A stretch of DNA of 40,288 nucleotides from Calditrichaceae bacterium (lineage in GTDB: Bacteria > Calditrichota > Calditrichia > Calditrichales > Calditrichaceae): the NCBI GenBank assembly GCA_024762535.1, contig JANTHG010000007.1:1-40288 (forward strand). The letters are read 5' to 3'. The notes beneath the pieces were generated by a model, which was not told the DNA's origin, did not search any database, and worked only from the letters and a program-made list of their open reading frames with translations. Within the stretch, counting starts at the first letter, position 1. Every line of letters begins with the position of its first letter. The translations under genes were made by a program, and so were the position numbers. Below, one piece after another: positions 20,938 to 29,804 of this stretch.

Positions 20938-21966
20938 ATGATTATTGAACAGAAAATTATAAAACAGATGCCCAAAACCGATTTACATTGCCATCTTGAC
21001 GGCAGTGTTCGTATCGACACCATCATTGATGAAGCCAAAAAACAGAATGTGGAATTACCCACAACCGATCGTAAAGCGTTAAAGCGTTTGTTGCAACCGG
21101 GATTAAAATGTAAGAGCCTGGTAGAATATTTACGCCCTTTCGATATTACCCTTTCCGTTATGCAGGAACCCGAAGCGCTTACCCGTATTGCTTATGAACT
21201 GGCGGAAGACGCAGCCAAAGAAAATATCTGGTATCTCGAAGTACGCTATTCGCCTGTGCTGCATACCCGTAAAGGGATGAAATTGACGGAAATTGTGGAC
21301 GCCGTTTTACTAGGTTTACGAAATGCCGAGCAAAAATACCACATCAAAACCGGTGTGATTATTTGCGGGATGCGTAATATTAATCCCGAAACGTCACTCA
21401 CTTTGGCGGAGCTGGCCATGGCGTATAAAAATCAGGGCGTAGTGGCCTTCGATTTGGCTGGCGCGGAAGAAAGCTATCCGGCCAAACACCACCGCGAAGC
21501 TTTCTACCTGATTCTGAACAACAATATTAACTGCACGGCCCATGCCGGTGAAGCCTACGGGCCGGAAAGTATTCACCAAGCTCTGCATTACTGCGGCGCA
21601 CACCGCATCGGCCACGGTACCCGGCTGAAAGAAGACGGCGACCTGCTCAATTATGTAAACGACCACCGTATTCCTTTGGAAATTTGCTTAACCAGCAACA
21701 TTCAGACCAAGGCGGCGCCCTCCTACGAAGCGCATCCGCTTAAGTTCTACTTTGATTATGGCCTACGGGTTACCATCAACACAGACAACCGGCTCATTTC
21801 CAACACAACCATGACCAAGGAATTATATCTCGCAGCCAAATATGCGGACTGGAATATGACAGACCTGAAAAATGTAATTGTGGCGGGATTTAAAAGCGCA
21901 TTTATGCCCATGCGTGAAAAAGCTATTATGCTGAATATGGTTAATGCGGAACTGGAAAAATTTTAA
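20938..21966 (+). CDS. add: Adenosine deaminase
   Basis: MPKTDLHCHLDGSVR, YLEVRYSPVLH, TAHAGEAYGPESI, RIGHGTRL, LTSNIQT, TINTDNRLIS. Confidence 0.93.
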   Translation: MIIEQKIIKQMPKTDLHCHLDGSVRIDTIIDEAKKQNVELPTTDRKALKRLLQPGLKCKSLVEYLRPFDITLSVMQEPEALTRIAYELAEDAAKENIWYLEVRYSPVLHTRKGMKLTEIVDAVLLGLRNAEQKYHIKTGVIICGMRNINPETSLTLAELAMAYKNQGVVAFDLAGAEESYPAKHHREAFYLILNNNINCTAHAGEAYGPESIHQALHYCGAHRIGHGTRLKEDGDLLNYVNDHRIPLEICLTSNIQTKAAPSYEAHPLKFYFDYGLRVTINTDNRLISNTTMTKELYLAAKYADWNMTDLKNVIVAGFKSAFMPMREKAIMLNMVNAELEKF

Positions 21967-22208
21967 TTTTTTTTACCGGTTTTAAAATAGCGGCGCAATC
22001 GGGGCATCATCCCTTTGCGGAGTAAGGCCAGGGCCAGAAGGAAGAGCAGGATTCCGGGAATTACCGGCACTACAATGCCCAGCAGGCCTATCAAAACAAG
22101 AATCAGTGCCGTCAGATATTTATTTTTACTAAAACGCAGAATATCTTCCCACAAAAGAGGCGTTCGTTCTTTTTTACGAACCGGAACGGGAAGATTCTGC
22201 TTTTCCAT
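21963..22208 (-). CDS. Small membrane protein (two TM helices; PGPGW-like?)
   Basis: 81 aa; YLTALILVLIGLLGIVVPVIPGILLFLLALALLRKGM; stop/start adjacency with the epimerase gene. Confidence 0.6.
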   Translation of the reverse strand: MEKQNLPVPVRKKERTPLLWEDILRFSKNKYLTALILVLIGLLGIVVPVIPGILLFLLALALLRKGMMPRLRRYFKTGKKN

Positions 22209-23188
22209 TACAGCCAGCCTTTTTCTTTATACCAGTCGATGGTTTCTTTAAAAGAATCTTCCAGGCTGTATTTTGCTTCAAAGCGCAAATCCTGTTTAGC
22301 CCGGCGCGGGCTGCACACCCAAAAATTTTGTTTCATCTCAATCACTTTTTGGCGGTTCAGAATTGTTGTTTTCCCGCTAAACTGCGCCCAGCTTTCCGAA
22401 ACCAAAGCCACACCCTTTAATAAAAGCACCGGGATGCGAATTGGAATCCCCTTTTTATTGAATATTTTTAATGCTAATTCAGCCATCTGAGTCCAGGAAT
22501 AGGGGCGCGGATTTGCGATAAAATAGGTTTTACCTATCGCTTTGGCACGTGTTCCGGCCAGCCAGATCCCTCGCACCAGGTCTTTTACATAAATAAGGCT
22601 TACATATTTATCGCTTCCGCCAATTCTCGGAATAAGCCCTAATTTAACGGTTTTGAAAAAATCCAGTACATCCGTATCGCGCGGGCCAAAAACAGCCGGA
22701 GGTCGTACAATGGTAACAGGCAGACGATCAGCCATGCTGCGCACATAATTTTCCGCCATGAGTTTACTATGGCCATAATCGGTGAGGGGACGCGGGCTGG
22801 CCTCTTCATCTATGGGTTCAATGGAAGAACCCGGCCCGGCTGCCGCCTGGGAACTTACCAGCACAAACCGTTTGACTGATTTACCTCTGTTCAGCACGGC
22901 CTGCACAAGGTTACGGGTACCTTCGTAATTCCCTTTTACATAGGTAATTGCGTCCGCTGCTTTGGTTACACCGGCCACATGGAAAACATAGTCCACATCT
23001 TTCACCGCATTTTTCAGAGAATCCGGATCATCTAAGCTTCCATACACGCATTCCAAATTCAAATCTCTGATCCACTGCATATTGGAAGATCTCCGAACCA
23101 ACGCACGTACTTCATAGCCTTTACGGATCAGTAATTCACTTAAATGACTACCCACAAATCCGGTAGCGCCCGTGATTAGTACTTTCAT
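22208..23188 (-). CDS. NAD-dependent epimerase/dehydratase (extended SDR); candidate 3-oxosphinganine reductase (CerR-like)
   Basis: MKVLITGATGFVGSHL Rossmann motif; DYGHSKLMAENYV YxxxK; next to the SPT-like gene. Confidence 0.85.
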   Translation of the reverse strand: MKVLITGATGFVGSHLSELLIRKGYEVRALVRRSSNMQWIRDLNLECVYGSLDDPDSLKNAVKDVDYVFHVAGVTKAADAITYVKGNYEGTRNLVQAVLNRGKSVKRFVLVSSQAAAGPGSSIEPIDEEASPRPLTDYGHSKLMAENYVRSMADRLPVTIVRPPAVFGPRDTDVLDFFKTVKLGLIPRIGGSDKYVSLIYVKDLVRGIWLAGTRAKAIGKTYFIANPRPYSWTQMAELALKIFNKKGIPIRIPVLLLKGVALVSESWAQFSGKTTILNRQKVIEMKQNFWVCSPRRAKQDLRFEAKYSLEDSFKETIDWYKEKGWL

Positions 23189-23356
23189 TTATTACCCCGA
23201 AATCCTGTTTTCGATTTGTCACGAACTTAAAAGAACTGTATATTTTAAGAAAGAATTACATTGGGAGCAAACTTGAATCATTAGGTATAATCACTTAATT
23301 TTACAGAACCTAACTCAAAGTGATTATATTATTATATTGAACAATATGGAGGCAAT

Positions 23357-24544
23357 TTGGACATTTTTGACAAATGTTATCAGTTTACACGCGCCAAAGA
23401 AACCATAGAAGCCGGAATTTACCCCTATTTTAAACCTCTTTCCGGGAACGACGGCCCTAAGGTGGAAATGGAAGGCCGTCAAGTTATAATGATCGGTTCC
23501 AATAATTATCTTGGGCTGACCCACGATCCCCGCGTGGTAGAAGCAGCAATAGATGCCACCCGGCGGTATGGCACCAGTTGTTCCGGTTCACGTTTCTTAA
23601 ACGGCACTCTGGATTTACATCTGGAATTAGAAGCCAAAGTAGCCGATTTTTTGGGACGCGAAGCCGCTCTGATTTTCAGCACCGGATATACGAGCAACGT
23701 GGGCGCTATTTCCACCATTGCAGGCAGAGACGATTACATCATTCTCGATAAATCCGATCATGCTTCCATTTACGCCGGAACCTGGGCCGCACAAGGCGCC
23801 ATCGTAAAACGCTTTCCTCATAACAATATGGAAAAGCTCGAAAAATTGCTTTCGGAATTAGACCCTGATAAAGGTAAAATCATTGTTAGCGACGGTGTGT
23901 TTAGTATGGAAGGCGATGTGGTTCAGTTGGACCGTCTCATTCCCATAGCCAAAAAATATAATGCCCGCGTGTATATCGATGAAGCGCACGGTTTGGGCGT
24001 TTTGGGAGACCACGGACGTGGCGCCTGCGAATTTTTGGGACTGGAACAGGATGTGGATATTGTGATGAGCACCTTCAGTAAATCCCTTGCCAGCTTAGGC
24101 GGCTTCGTAGCCGGCCCGGAAGAAGTGATAAATTTTATCAAGCATTTTGCCGGGCCGCTCGTATTCAGCGCCTCTCCCACGCCTGCCGCAACAGCTGCCG
24201 TACTTAAAACAATCGAAATTATTCAAACCGAACCGGAACATATGGATCGCCTGCGCTATATTGGCGATTACATGCGGGAGGAACTGCGATCTCTGGGTTT
24301 TGATATTGGTACCAGTAAAGATACGCCCATAATCCCCATTTACATCCGTAAAGATGAAACCACGTTTAAATTCTGGCGGCGATTATTTGACGAGGGTGTT
24401 TTCGCTAACGCGGTAATCAGCCCGGCCGTCCCTCCGGATCAGGCTCTCATTCGCACCAGCTATATGGCAACGCTTTCGGATGATGATTTGAACAAGGTGT
24501 TAACCATTATGCAAAAAGTGGGAAAAGAACTACATATTATCTAA
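23357..24544 (+). CDS. Alpha-oxoamine synthase; serine palmitoyltransferase-like
   Basis: SNNYLGLTHDPRVVEAA, GTSCSGSRFLNGTLDLHLELE, DEAHGLGVLG, STFSKSLASLGGFVAG (PLP Lys); GGAGG then TTG start. Confidence 0.88.
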   Translation: MDIFDKCYQFTRAKETIEAGIYPYFKPLSGNDGPKVEMEGRQVIMIGSNNYLGLTHDPRVVEAAIDATRRYGTSCSGSRFLNGTLDLHLELEAKVADFLGREAALIFSTGYTSNVGAISTIAGRDDYIILDKSDHASIYAGTWAAQGAIVKRFPHNNMEKLEKLLSELDPDKGKIIVSDGVFSMEGDVVQLDRLIPIAKKYNARVYIDEAHGLGVLGDHGRGACEFLGLEQDVDIVMSTFSKSLASLGGFVAGPEEVINFIKHFAGPLVFSASPTPAATAAVLKTIEIIQTEPEHMDRLRYIGDYMREELRSLGFDIGTSKDTPIIPIYIRKDETTFKFWRRLFDEGVFANAVISPAVPPDQALIRTSYMATLSDDDLNKVLTIMQKVGKELHII

Positions 24545-24558
24545 GCGGGGTCGTTATT

Positions 24559-25692
24559 ATGGCTGCACAAATCATTGAAGTTCGCTCCAAACAGGATAAA
24601 AAACGATTTATCGATTTTGAATGGGAAGCAAACAAGAACTTGCCCCACTGGGTCAGTCCCCTGCGATTGGAACGGCAGGAATTATTAGACCAGGGAAAAA
24701 ATCCTTTTTGGCAACATGCCGAAATAGCTCTATTTTTGGCCGAAGAGGATGGAAAAACCGTGGGACGGATTGCTGCAATCACAAACCAGAATTACAATGA
24801 TTTCCAAAAAGACAATAGCGGATTTTGGGGATTCTTTGAATGTATTAATGATCAGGAAACCGCCAACCTGCTCTTTGATGCGGCTGCCACCTGGCTGCGC
24901 AGCAAAGGCAAAGACAAAATGCTCGGCCCTATGAATCCTTCGACCAATGACGAAGCCGGTATGTTAATTGACGGGTTTGACACCCCGCCCTACATGATGA
25001 TGATCCATAACCATCCTTATTACCCGCAATTAGCCGAGGGATACGGCAACACCAAAGCCAAGGATTTATATGCCTGGTTTGTAGAGTCAGCCAGAGCGCA
25101 GGAAAATATTTCGGACAAGATGCGCCGGGTCTCTGAAAAAATTCTGAAAAAATACAATATAACAATCCGCCAATTAGTGAAAAAAGATTTAAAAAACGAG
25201 ATCAAACTCATCAAAGATATTTACAATAATGCCTGGAGCGCTAACTGGGGATTTGTACCATTTACAGATGCCGAAATAGATAAACTGGCGGCAGACCTTA
25301 AGCCGATTGCCGATGAGCGTATGTTGTTTATTGCGGAAAAAGACGGCAATCCCATTGCTTTCAGCCTGACCCTGCCTAATATCAATGAGATCTTAGCCAA
25401 AATCCCAAATGGGAGACTATTTCCCACCGGAGTCTTTAAATTATTGCTTGGACTTAAAAAGATTAAAACCTTACGTGTACTGGTGTTGGGAGTTAAACGG
25501 GAATTTCAGTATTTAGGGCTGGGCTCCATATTTTATGTTAAGTCGATTCAGAACGCGCTGGAATGCGGATACGAAGCGGCGGAGATGTCCTGGATACTGG
25601 AAGATAATTATCCTATGAATAAAGCCATTGAATCCGTAGGTTCCCGGCGCTATAAAACCTACCGGATATACGAATATTCATTGAATAAATAA
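24559..25692 (+). CDS. GNAT-family acyltransferase-like protein; candidate bacterial ceramide synthase (bCerS-like)
   Basis: 377 aa; GKTVGRIAAITN, LGPMNPSTNDEAGMLIDGFD, VKREFQYLGLGSIFY; 15 nt downstream of the SPT-like gene. Confidence 0.75.
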   Translation: MAAQIIEVRSKQDKKRFIDFEWEANKNLPHWVSPLRLERQELLDQGKNPFWQHAEIALFLAEEDGKTVGRIAAITNQNYNDFQKDNSGFWGFFECINDQETANLLFDAAATWLRSKGKDKMLGPMNPSTNDEAGMLIDGFDTPPYMMMIHNHPYYPQLAEGYGNTKAKDLYAWFVESARAQENISDKMRRVSEKILKKYNITIRQLVKKDLKNEIKLIKDIYNNAWSANWGFVPFTDAEIDKLAADLKPIADERMLFIAEKDGNPIAFSLTLPNINEILAKIPNGRLFPTGVFKLLLGLKKIKTLRVLVLGVKREFQYLGLGSIFYVKSIQNALECGYEAAEMSWILEDNYPMNKAIESVGSRRYKTYRIYEYSLNK

Positions 25693-25717
25693 AAAAAGCC
25701 CGTCTGAAAAGGCGGGC
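25691..25717 (-). terminator. Rho-independent terminator between converging genes
   Basis: Minus strand GCCCGCCTTTTCAGACGGGCTTTTTTT. Confidence 0.8.
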
Positions 25718-25746
25718 CCGGATAAAAATGAAATTCGTATGTACTG

Positions 25747-25983
25747 TTAATACTCATCGTCGTTGTAATAATCTTCATTGGTAGTGAATGCCGTTGAATT
25801 GTATTTTTTGTCCTTCCGACAGAAATCAAAAAACTCACAATCCTGACATTCATAATCATCACAATTAACCATATTTTCACATGTACCGTTTAAATCCAAA
25901 GTGATGGATTCACGGTAACAAAGAGCTTCATGGTTAAAATGACAATCTTCACAGCCACAAGTCAGGTTTTCAAAATAGCTCAT
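25747..25983 (-). CDS. Cys-rich acidic mini-protein (putative metal-binding)
   Basis: 78 aa, 9 Cys (TCGCEDC, LCY, TCENMVNC, ECQDC, FC); strong GGAGGGAGACG-ATG RBS and downstream terminator. Confidence 0.75.
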   Translation of the reverse strand: MSYFENLTCGCEDCHFNHEALCYRESITLDLNGTCENMVNCDDYECQDCEFFDFCRKDKKYNSTAFTTNEDYYNDDEY

Positions 25984-26012
25984 CGTCTCCCTCCTTCGAG
26001 AAATCCGGTTAT

Positions 26013-26858
26013 TTAATTAAATCCGTTAGTATCATGTTCACGCAGATATTTACTTCCTTCTTCCAAAAGCTTTTTCTCTGCATCGGTCAGGTTTAAGTAA
26101 CCCACCCGGTTTATTTTATCCAGTAATTCATCGATCACTTTACGATAATATTCTGTTTTATCGCCTTTACCGCCGCCCGAACTAAAGTGCATGTTCGAAC
26201 CACTTTTTTTCTTTCCAAACATATTTTTAGGGATGCCGTTTTTAAGGCGATACCAGACATACCCGTACTTCAAATATAAAAACCCCACCAGTGCGCCACC
26301 CAAATGCGCCGCATGTGCCACGCCATCGGAATAGGGACCAAAAGTGGAAAAGAACTGCAACAGGATTAAAAATCCCATTAAATATTTTATCTTAACCGGA
26401 AAGAGCATCCAAATATACACTTCACGGTTGGGATAGCGCATGGCAAAAGCAATCATCACACCATAAATCGCACCCGAAGCGCCAATGGTGGGCGCGCCGG
26501 ATACCAGAATATTGATCAGTCCTGCGCCGATTCCGGTAATAAAATAGAATTTTAAAAATTCCCTTGTGCCCCATTCCCGTTCCAGTTCCACACCGAACAT
26601 CCACAAATAGAGCATATTAAACAATATATGCATGATGCTAAAGGGATCATGCAAGAACATGTAGGTTACCAATTGCCAGATTTTAAAGCGATAAAATATA
26701 TCTCCTGCACTGAGGGAAAAATTTTCGATAAGCGTTTGGGCCAGGCTGTGATTGAGCATGACCATAACCTGCACAACCACATTGATCAAAATAAGATTTT
26801 TGATCCCCGGCGGCAAAGCGCCTCCCGGACTTAAACGATAGGATCGATTTCCAAACAT
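26013..26858 (-). CDS. Rhomboid family intramembrane serine protease
   Basis: GASGAIYGVM catalytic motif, MHILFNMLYLWMFG, HAAHLGGALVGF; cytoplasmic C-tail. Confidence 0.93.
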   Translation of the reverse strand: MFGNRSYRLSPGGALPPGIKNLILINVVVQVMVMLNHSLAQTLIENFSLSAGDIFYRFKIWQLVTYMFLHDPFSIMHILFNMLYLWMFGVELEREWGTREFLKFYFITGIGAGLINILVSGAPTIGASGAIYGVMIAFAMRYPNREVYIWMLFPVKIKYLMGFLILLQFFSTFGPYSDGVAHAAHLGGALVGFLYLKYGYVWYRLKNGIPKNMFGKKKSGSNMHFSSGGGKGDKTEYYRKVIDELLDKINRVGYLNLTDAEKKLLEEGSKYLREHDTNGFN

Positions 26859-26871
26859 ATATGTTTAATCC

Positions 26872-28302
26872 TTAATAGGCCTTGGCAAAAATAACACGCC
26901 CGTCCGAAGCCCCGCCACATATCAGGCATTTGCCCGCTTCCTTTTTCTGGTCAAAAGGAATATTACGGATGGTGGCTTTGGTGTCATTTTTCACTTTGGT
27001 TTCACACTCGGGATTTCCGCACCAGTGTGCGCGGATAAATCCGCCTTTTCCATTGACAATTTCTTTGAATGTGTCGTAATCGTCCACATCAAACGTATTT
27101 TCCTGCTGAAAGTTTCGTGCACGTTCCAGCATTTCTTTTTGCATGGTGTCCAAAGCGGTTTCCACAGTCTGCAAAATACCATCACGGTTTACAAACTGTT
27201 TTTCCATAGTATCCCTGCGCACCATAACCAGCGCGTTTTTAGCAACATCTTTAGGGCCTATTTCCAAACGAAGCGGAATTCCCTGTAATTCCCATTCGGA
27301 AAATTTGTATCCCGGTTTATACTGATCCCGGTCGTCAAAAATTACATTATATTTAGCTTTTAATTCTTTTAAAACACCATCGGCATAGTCCAGCACTTCC
27401 TGTTTCTGGTCTTCACCGCGCCAGATCGGCACCATTACAATGGGTCTTTGCGCCATTTTCGGCGGCAGAACCAGGCCGCGGTCGTCACTGTGGGCCATAA
27501 TCAGCGCACCAATAAGCCGCGTGCTCACACCCCAGGAGGTAGCCCAAACATATTGCAGCTTACCTTCTTTATCCTGAAACTGAACATCAAAGGCTTTGGC
27601 AAAATTTTGCCCCAAATTATGCGAAGTTCCCGCCTGCAGCGCTTTCATGTCCTGCATCATAGCTTCTATGGAATAGGTATGTTTGGCGCCGGCAAACTTT
27701 TCGGCTTCACTTTTACGCCCCGGAATAACGGGAATTGCCAGATATTCTTCGGCAAATTTCTGATACACATTTAAAATTTTGCGGGTTTCTTCTTCTGCCT
27801 CTTCATAGGTTTCGTGCGCTGTATGCCCTTCCTGCCATAAAAATTCGGAGGTACGCAAAAAAAGACGGGTACGCATTTCCCAGCGCATTACATTGGCCCA
27901 CTGATTAATCAGCAGAGGTAAATCGCGGTAGCTGTTAATCCATTTTTTGTACATGGCCCAGATGATGGTTTCCGAGGTGGGACGGATATAGAGGTTTTCT
28001 TCTAATTTTTTACCGCCACCAACGGTAACCACCGCACATTCCGGTGAAAAGCCTTCCACATGCTCGGCTTCCTTTTGCATAAAACTTTCGGGAATCAGCA
28101 GCGGGAAATACGCATTTACATGCCCGGTTTCTTTAAACAAACGGTCCAGATTACTTTGAATCAATTCCCAGATGGCGTATCCATTGGGACGAATGACCAT
28201 CGCACCTTTAACCGGCGAATAATCTGCCAGCTTTCCCTGCAAAACAATATCCGTATACCAACGTGAATAATCCACATCACGGGGCGTTACTTTTTCTGCC
28301 AT
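26872..28302 (-). CDS. proS: Prolyl-tRNA synthetase (short, archaeal/eukaryotic-like type)
   Basis: [44 protein letters not shown]-terminus; start 28302 with GAGAGGA upstream. Confidence 0.93.
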   Translation of the reverse strand: MAEKVTPRDVDYSRWYTDIVLQGKLADYSPVKGAMVIRPNGYAIWELIQSNLDRLFKETGHVNAYFPLLIPESFMQKEAEHVEGFSPECAVVTVGGGKKLEENLYIRPTSETIIWAMYKKWINSYRDLPLLINQWANVMRWEMRTRLFLRTSEFLWQEGHTAHETYEEAEEETRKILNVYQKFAEEYLAIPVIPGRKSEAEKFAGAKHTYSIEAMMQDMKALQAGTSHNLGQNFAKAFDVQFQDKEGKLQYVWATSWGVSTRLIGALIMAHSDDRGLVLPPKMAQRPIVMVPIWRGEDQKQEVLDYADGVLKELKAKYNVIFDDRDQYKPGYKFSEWELQGIPLRLEIGPKDVAKNALVMVRRDTMEKQFVNRDGILQTVETALDTMQKEMLERARNFQQENTFDVDDYDTFKEIVNGKGGFIRAHWCGNPECETKVKNDTKATIRNIPFDQKKEAGKCLICGGASDGRVIFAKAY

Positions 28303-28456
28303 GAAATCCTCTCTGTCCAACTTAAAATAATCTGATGCTCTGGCATGCTGGTACATTTGCCTTGGAAGTAAGAATGAAGATAATCGTCGGAATCTTTACT
28401 CCTTTGGGAGCACACAGCTCTTTACACCTGTGCATCCTGAGCTAAGTTTAAAAATG

Positions 28457-28530
28457 TACGCCCGGAGGGAATCGAACCCCCAACCTTTGGAACCGGAATC
28501 CAACGCTCTATCCAATTGAGCCACGGGCGC
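28457..28530 (-). tRNA. tRNA-Arg (anticodon CCG)
   Basis: Minus strand GCGCCCGTGGCTCAATTGGATAGAGCGTTGGATTCCGGTTCCAAAGGTTGGGGGTTCGATTCCCTCCGGGCGTA. Confidence 0.95.
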
Positions 28531-28601
28531 ATCATATAATTAAAACGGAGGCAAATATATTCGATACGTATCACAATGTCAAATAAAAAGCAGGGGCCTT
28601 T

Positions 28602-29279
28602 TCAGAGATTCGAAATTTTTTGTATATCTTTGGTAGAACCGATTAAAACCAGCACATCATCTTCTTGTAAAACCGTATCCGCTTTGGGGTGATTATTAAT
28701 GAGCATGGGTTGCTTTTTGCCGTCTTTATTGGGTTGAGGCGAATGGATGGAAATTAAATTCACATCGTATTTAGCCCGCAGTTCCAGTTCGGCCGGCGTT
28801 TTACCGGTGAAAATCTTTGGGCTGTTAATTTTGGCCATTACCACTCCGCCGCCCAGAAAAGTAATATCCAGCAATCCGCTATGCATCAGTCGGTACGAAA
28901 ACCGTTCGGCTGCTTCTATTTCCGGAGAAATGATTAAATCTATGCCCACGGATTTAAGAATTTTCACCTGAGTGGGATTGCCGGCCCGGGCCGCCACTTT
29001 TTTAACGCCGATTTGCTTAAGATTAACAGCAGCCAGTAAGTTGGCTTCAAAATTTTCGCCGATGCACACAATGCCCATATCGATATCCTGCGCACCGAGA
29101 CTGGCTAAGGCCCGTTCGTCTTTGGCGTCTAAGCGAATGGCATATGTTACCATATCCTGAATGTCTTCCACCACTTCCATATGTTCATCCACAGCAATGA
29201 CTTCTGCTCCTTTTTCTATCAGGCTAAAGGCCAGTTCACGGCCGAATATTCCTAATCCTATCACTAAATATTTATTCAT
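28602..29279 (-). CDS. TrkA/KtrA-family potassium uptake regulatory (RCK) protein
   Basis: MNKYLVIGLGIFGRELAFSLIEKGAEVIAVD; TrkA_C-like second half; start at 29279 (CAGGAG RBS). Confidence 0.9.
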   Translation of the reverse strand: MNKYLVIGLGIFGRELAFSLIEKGAEVIAVDEHMEVVEDIQDMVTYAIRLDAKDERALASLGAQDIDMGIVCIGENFEANLLAAVNLKQIGVKKVAARAGNPTQVKILKSVGIDLIISPEIEAAERFSYRLMHSGLLDITFLGGGVVMAKINSPKIFTGKTPAELELRAKYDVNLISIHSPQPNKDGKKQPMLINNHPKADTVLQEDDVLVLIGSTKDIQKISNL

Positions 29280-29344
29280 GATGTACTCCTGTAAATATCT
29301 AATTTGTTTCAAATAATCATGTTGAAAACACTGAGTAACATGCT

Positions 29345-29483
29345 CATTTTTTTGTAGCAAAGTCGAGCAATTGTTGAAATAACCCCACAGCCCTTTTCCC
29401 GTCATTGCGAGCGACGCAGGAGCGAAGCAATCCCCAGGGGATCGCCACGTCGTTCGCTTCGCTCACTTCTCGCGATGACGAAT
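29345..29483. repeat. Dispersed palindromic repeat (GTCATTGCGAG family) with leader
   Basis: Leader 'aagtcgagcaattgttgaaataacccc' then CGTCATTGCGAGCGACGCAGGAGCGAAGCAATCC...CTCGCGATGACG. Confidence 0.85.
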
Positions 29484-29494
29484 GCGTTTCGCTC

Positions 29495-29603
29495 AATCCC
29501 CCCTTAGCTAAGGGGGTTAGGGGGTTGTAAAATCTGTACAATGCAATAATTGTCCATTAAAAAAACACCCCCCTTAATCCCCACTTGATAGGGGCTATTG
29601 CAG
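29495..29603. repeat. CCCCCCTTAG...GGGGGTTGTAAAATCTGTACAATGCAATAATTG...AACACCCCCCTTA repeat
   Basis: Near-identical to 39498-39614. Confidence 0.88.
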
Positions 29604-29606
29604 ATT

Positions 29607-29685
29607 GTCATTCCCGAATGCTTTTATCGGGAATCTATGCCATCTTTGACTGGATTCCCGCCAGAAACCTGCGGGAATGACAGAC
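29607..29685. repeat. Second palindromic family (GTCATTCCCG...CGGGAATGAC)
   Basis: 'gtcattcccgaatgcttttatcgggaatc...ggattcccgccagaaacctgcgggaatgac' inverted arms. Confidence 0.75.
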
Positions 29686-29804
29686 TTTCTATGTTTTATC
29701 CTGATACTTCAACACCCTCGATAGGGGGGATGTTATAGCAGCAACCCCAGCCCTTTTCGCGTCATTGCAAAAAATTAAAGCAAACCCGGAAAAAAACGGG
29801 CACT

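Noticed and set aside
28303-28356. N-terminal extension of ProS to 28356
   Set aside because: The family usually begins near [23 protein letters not shown] precedes the 28302 start
29398-29690. Repeat cluster considered as a CRISPR array
   Set aside because: Units are palindromic, differ in sequence, are not regularly spaced, and no cas genes are present
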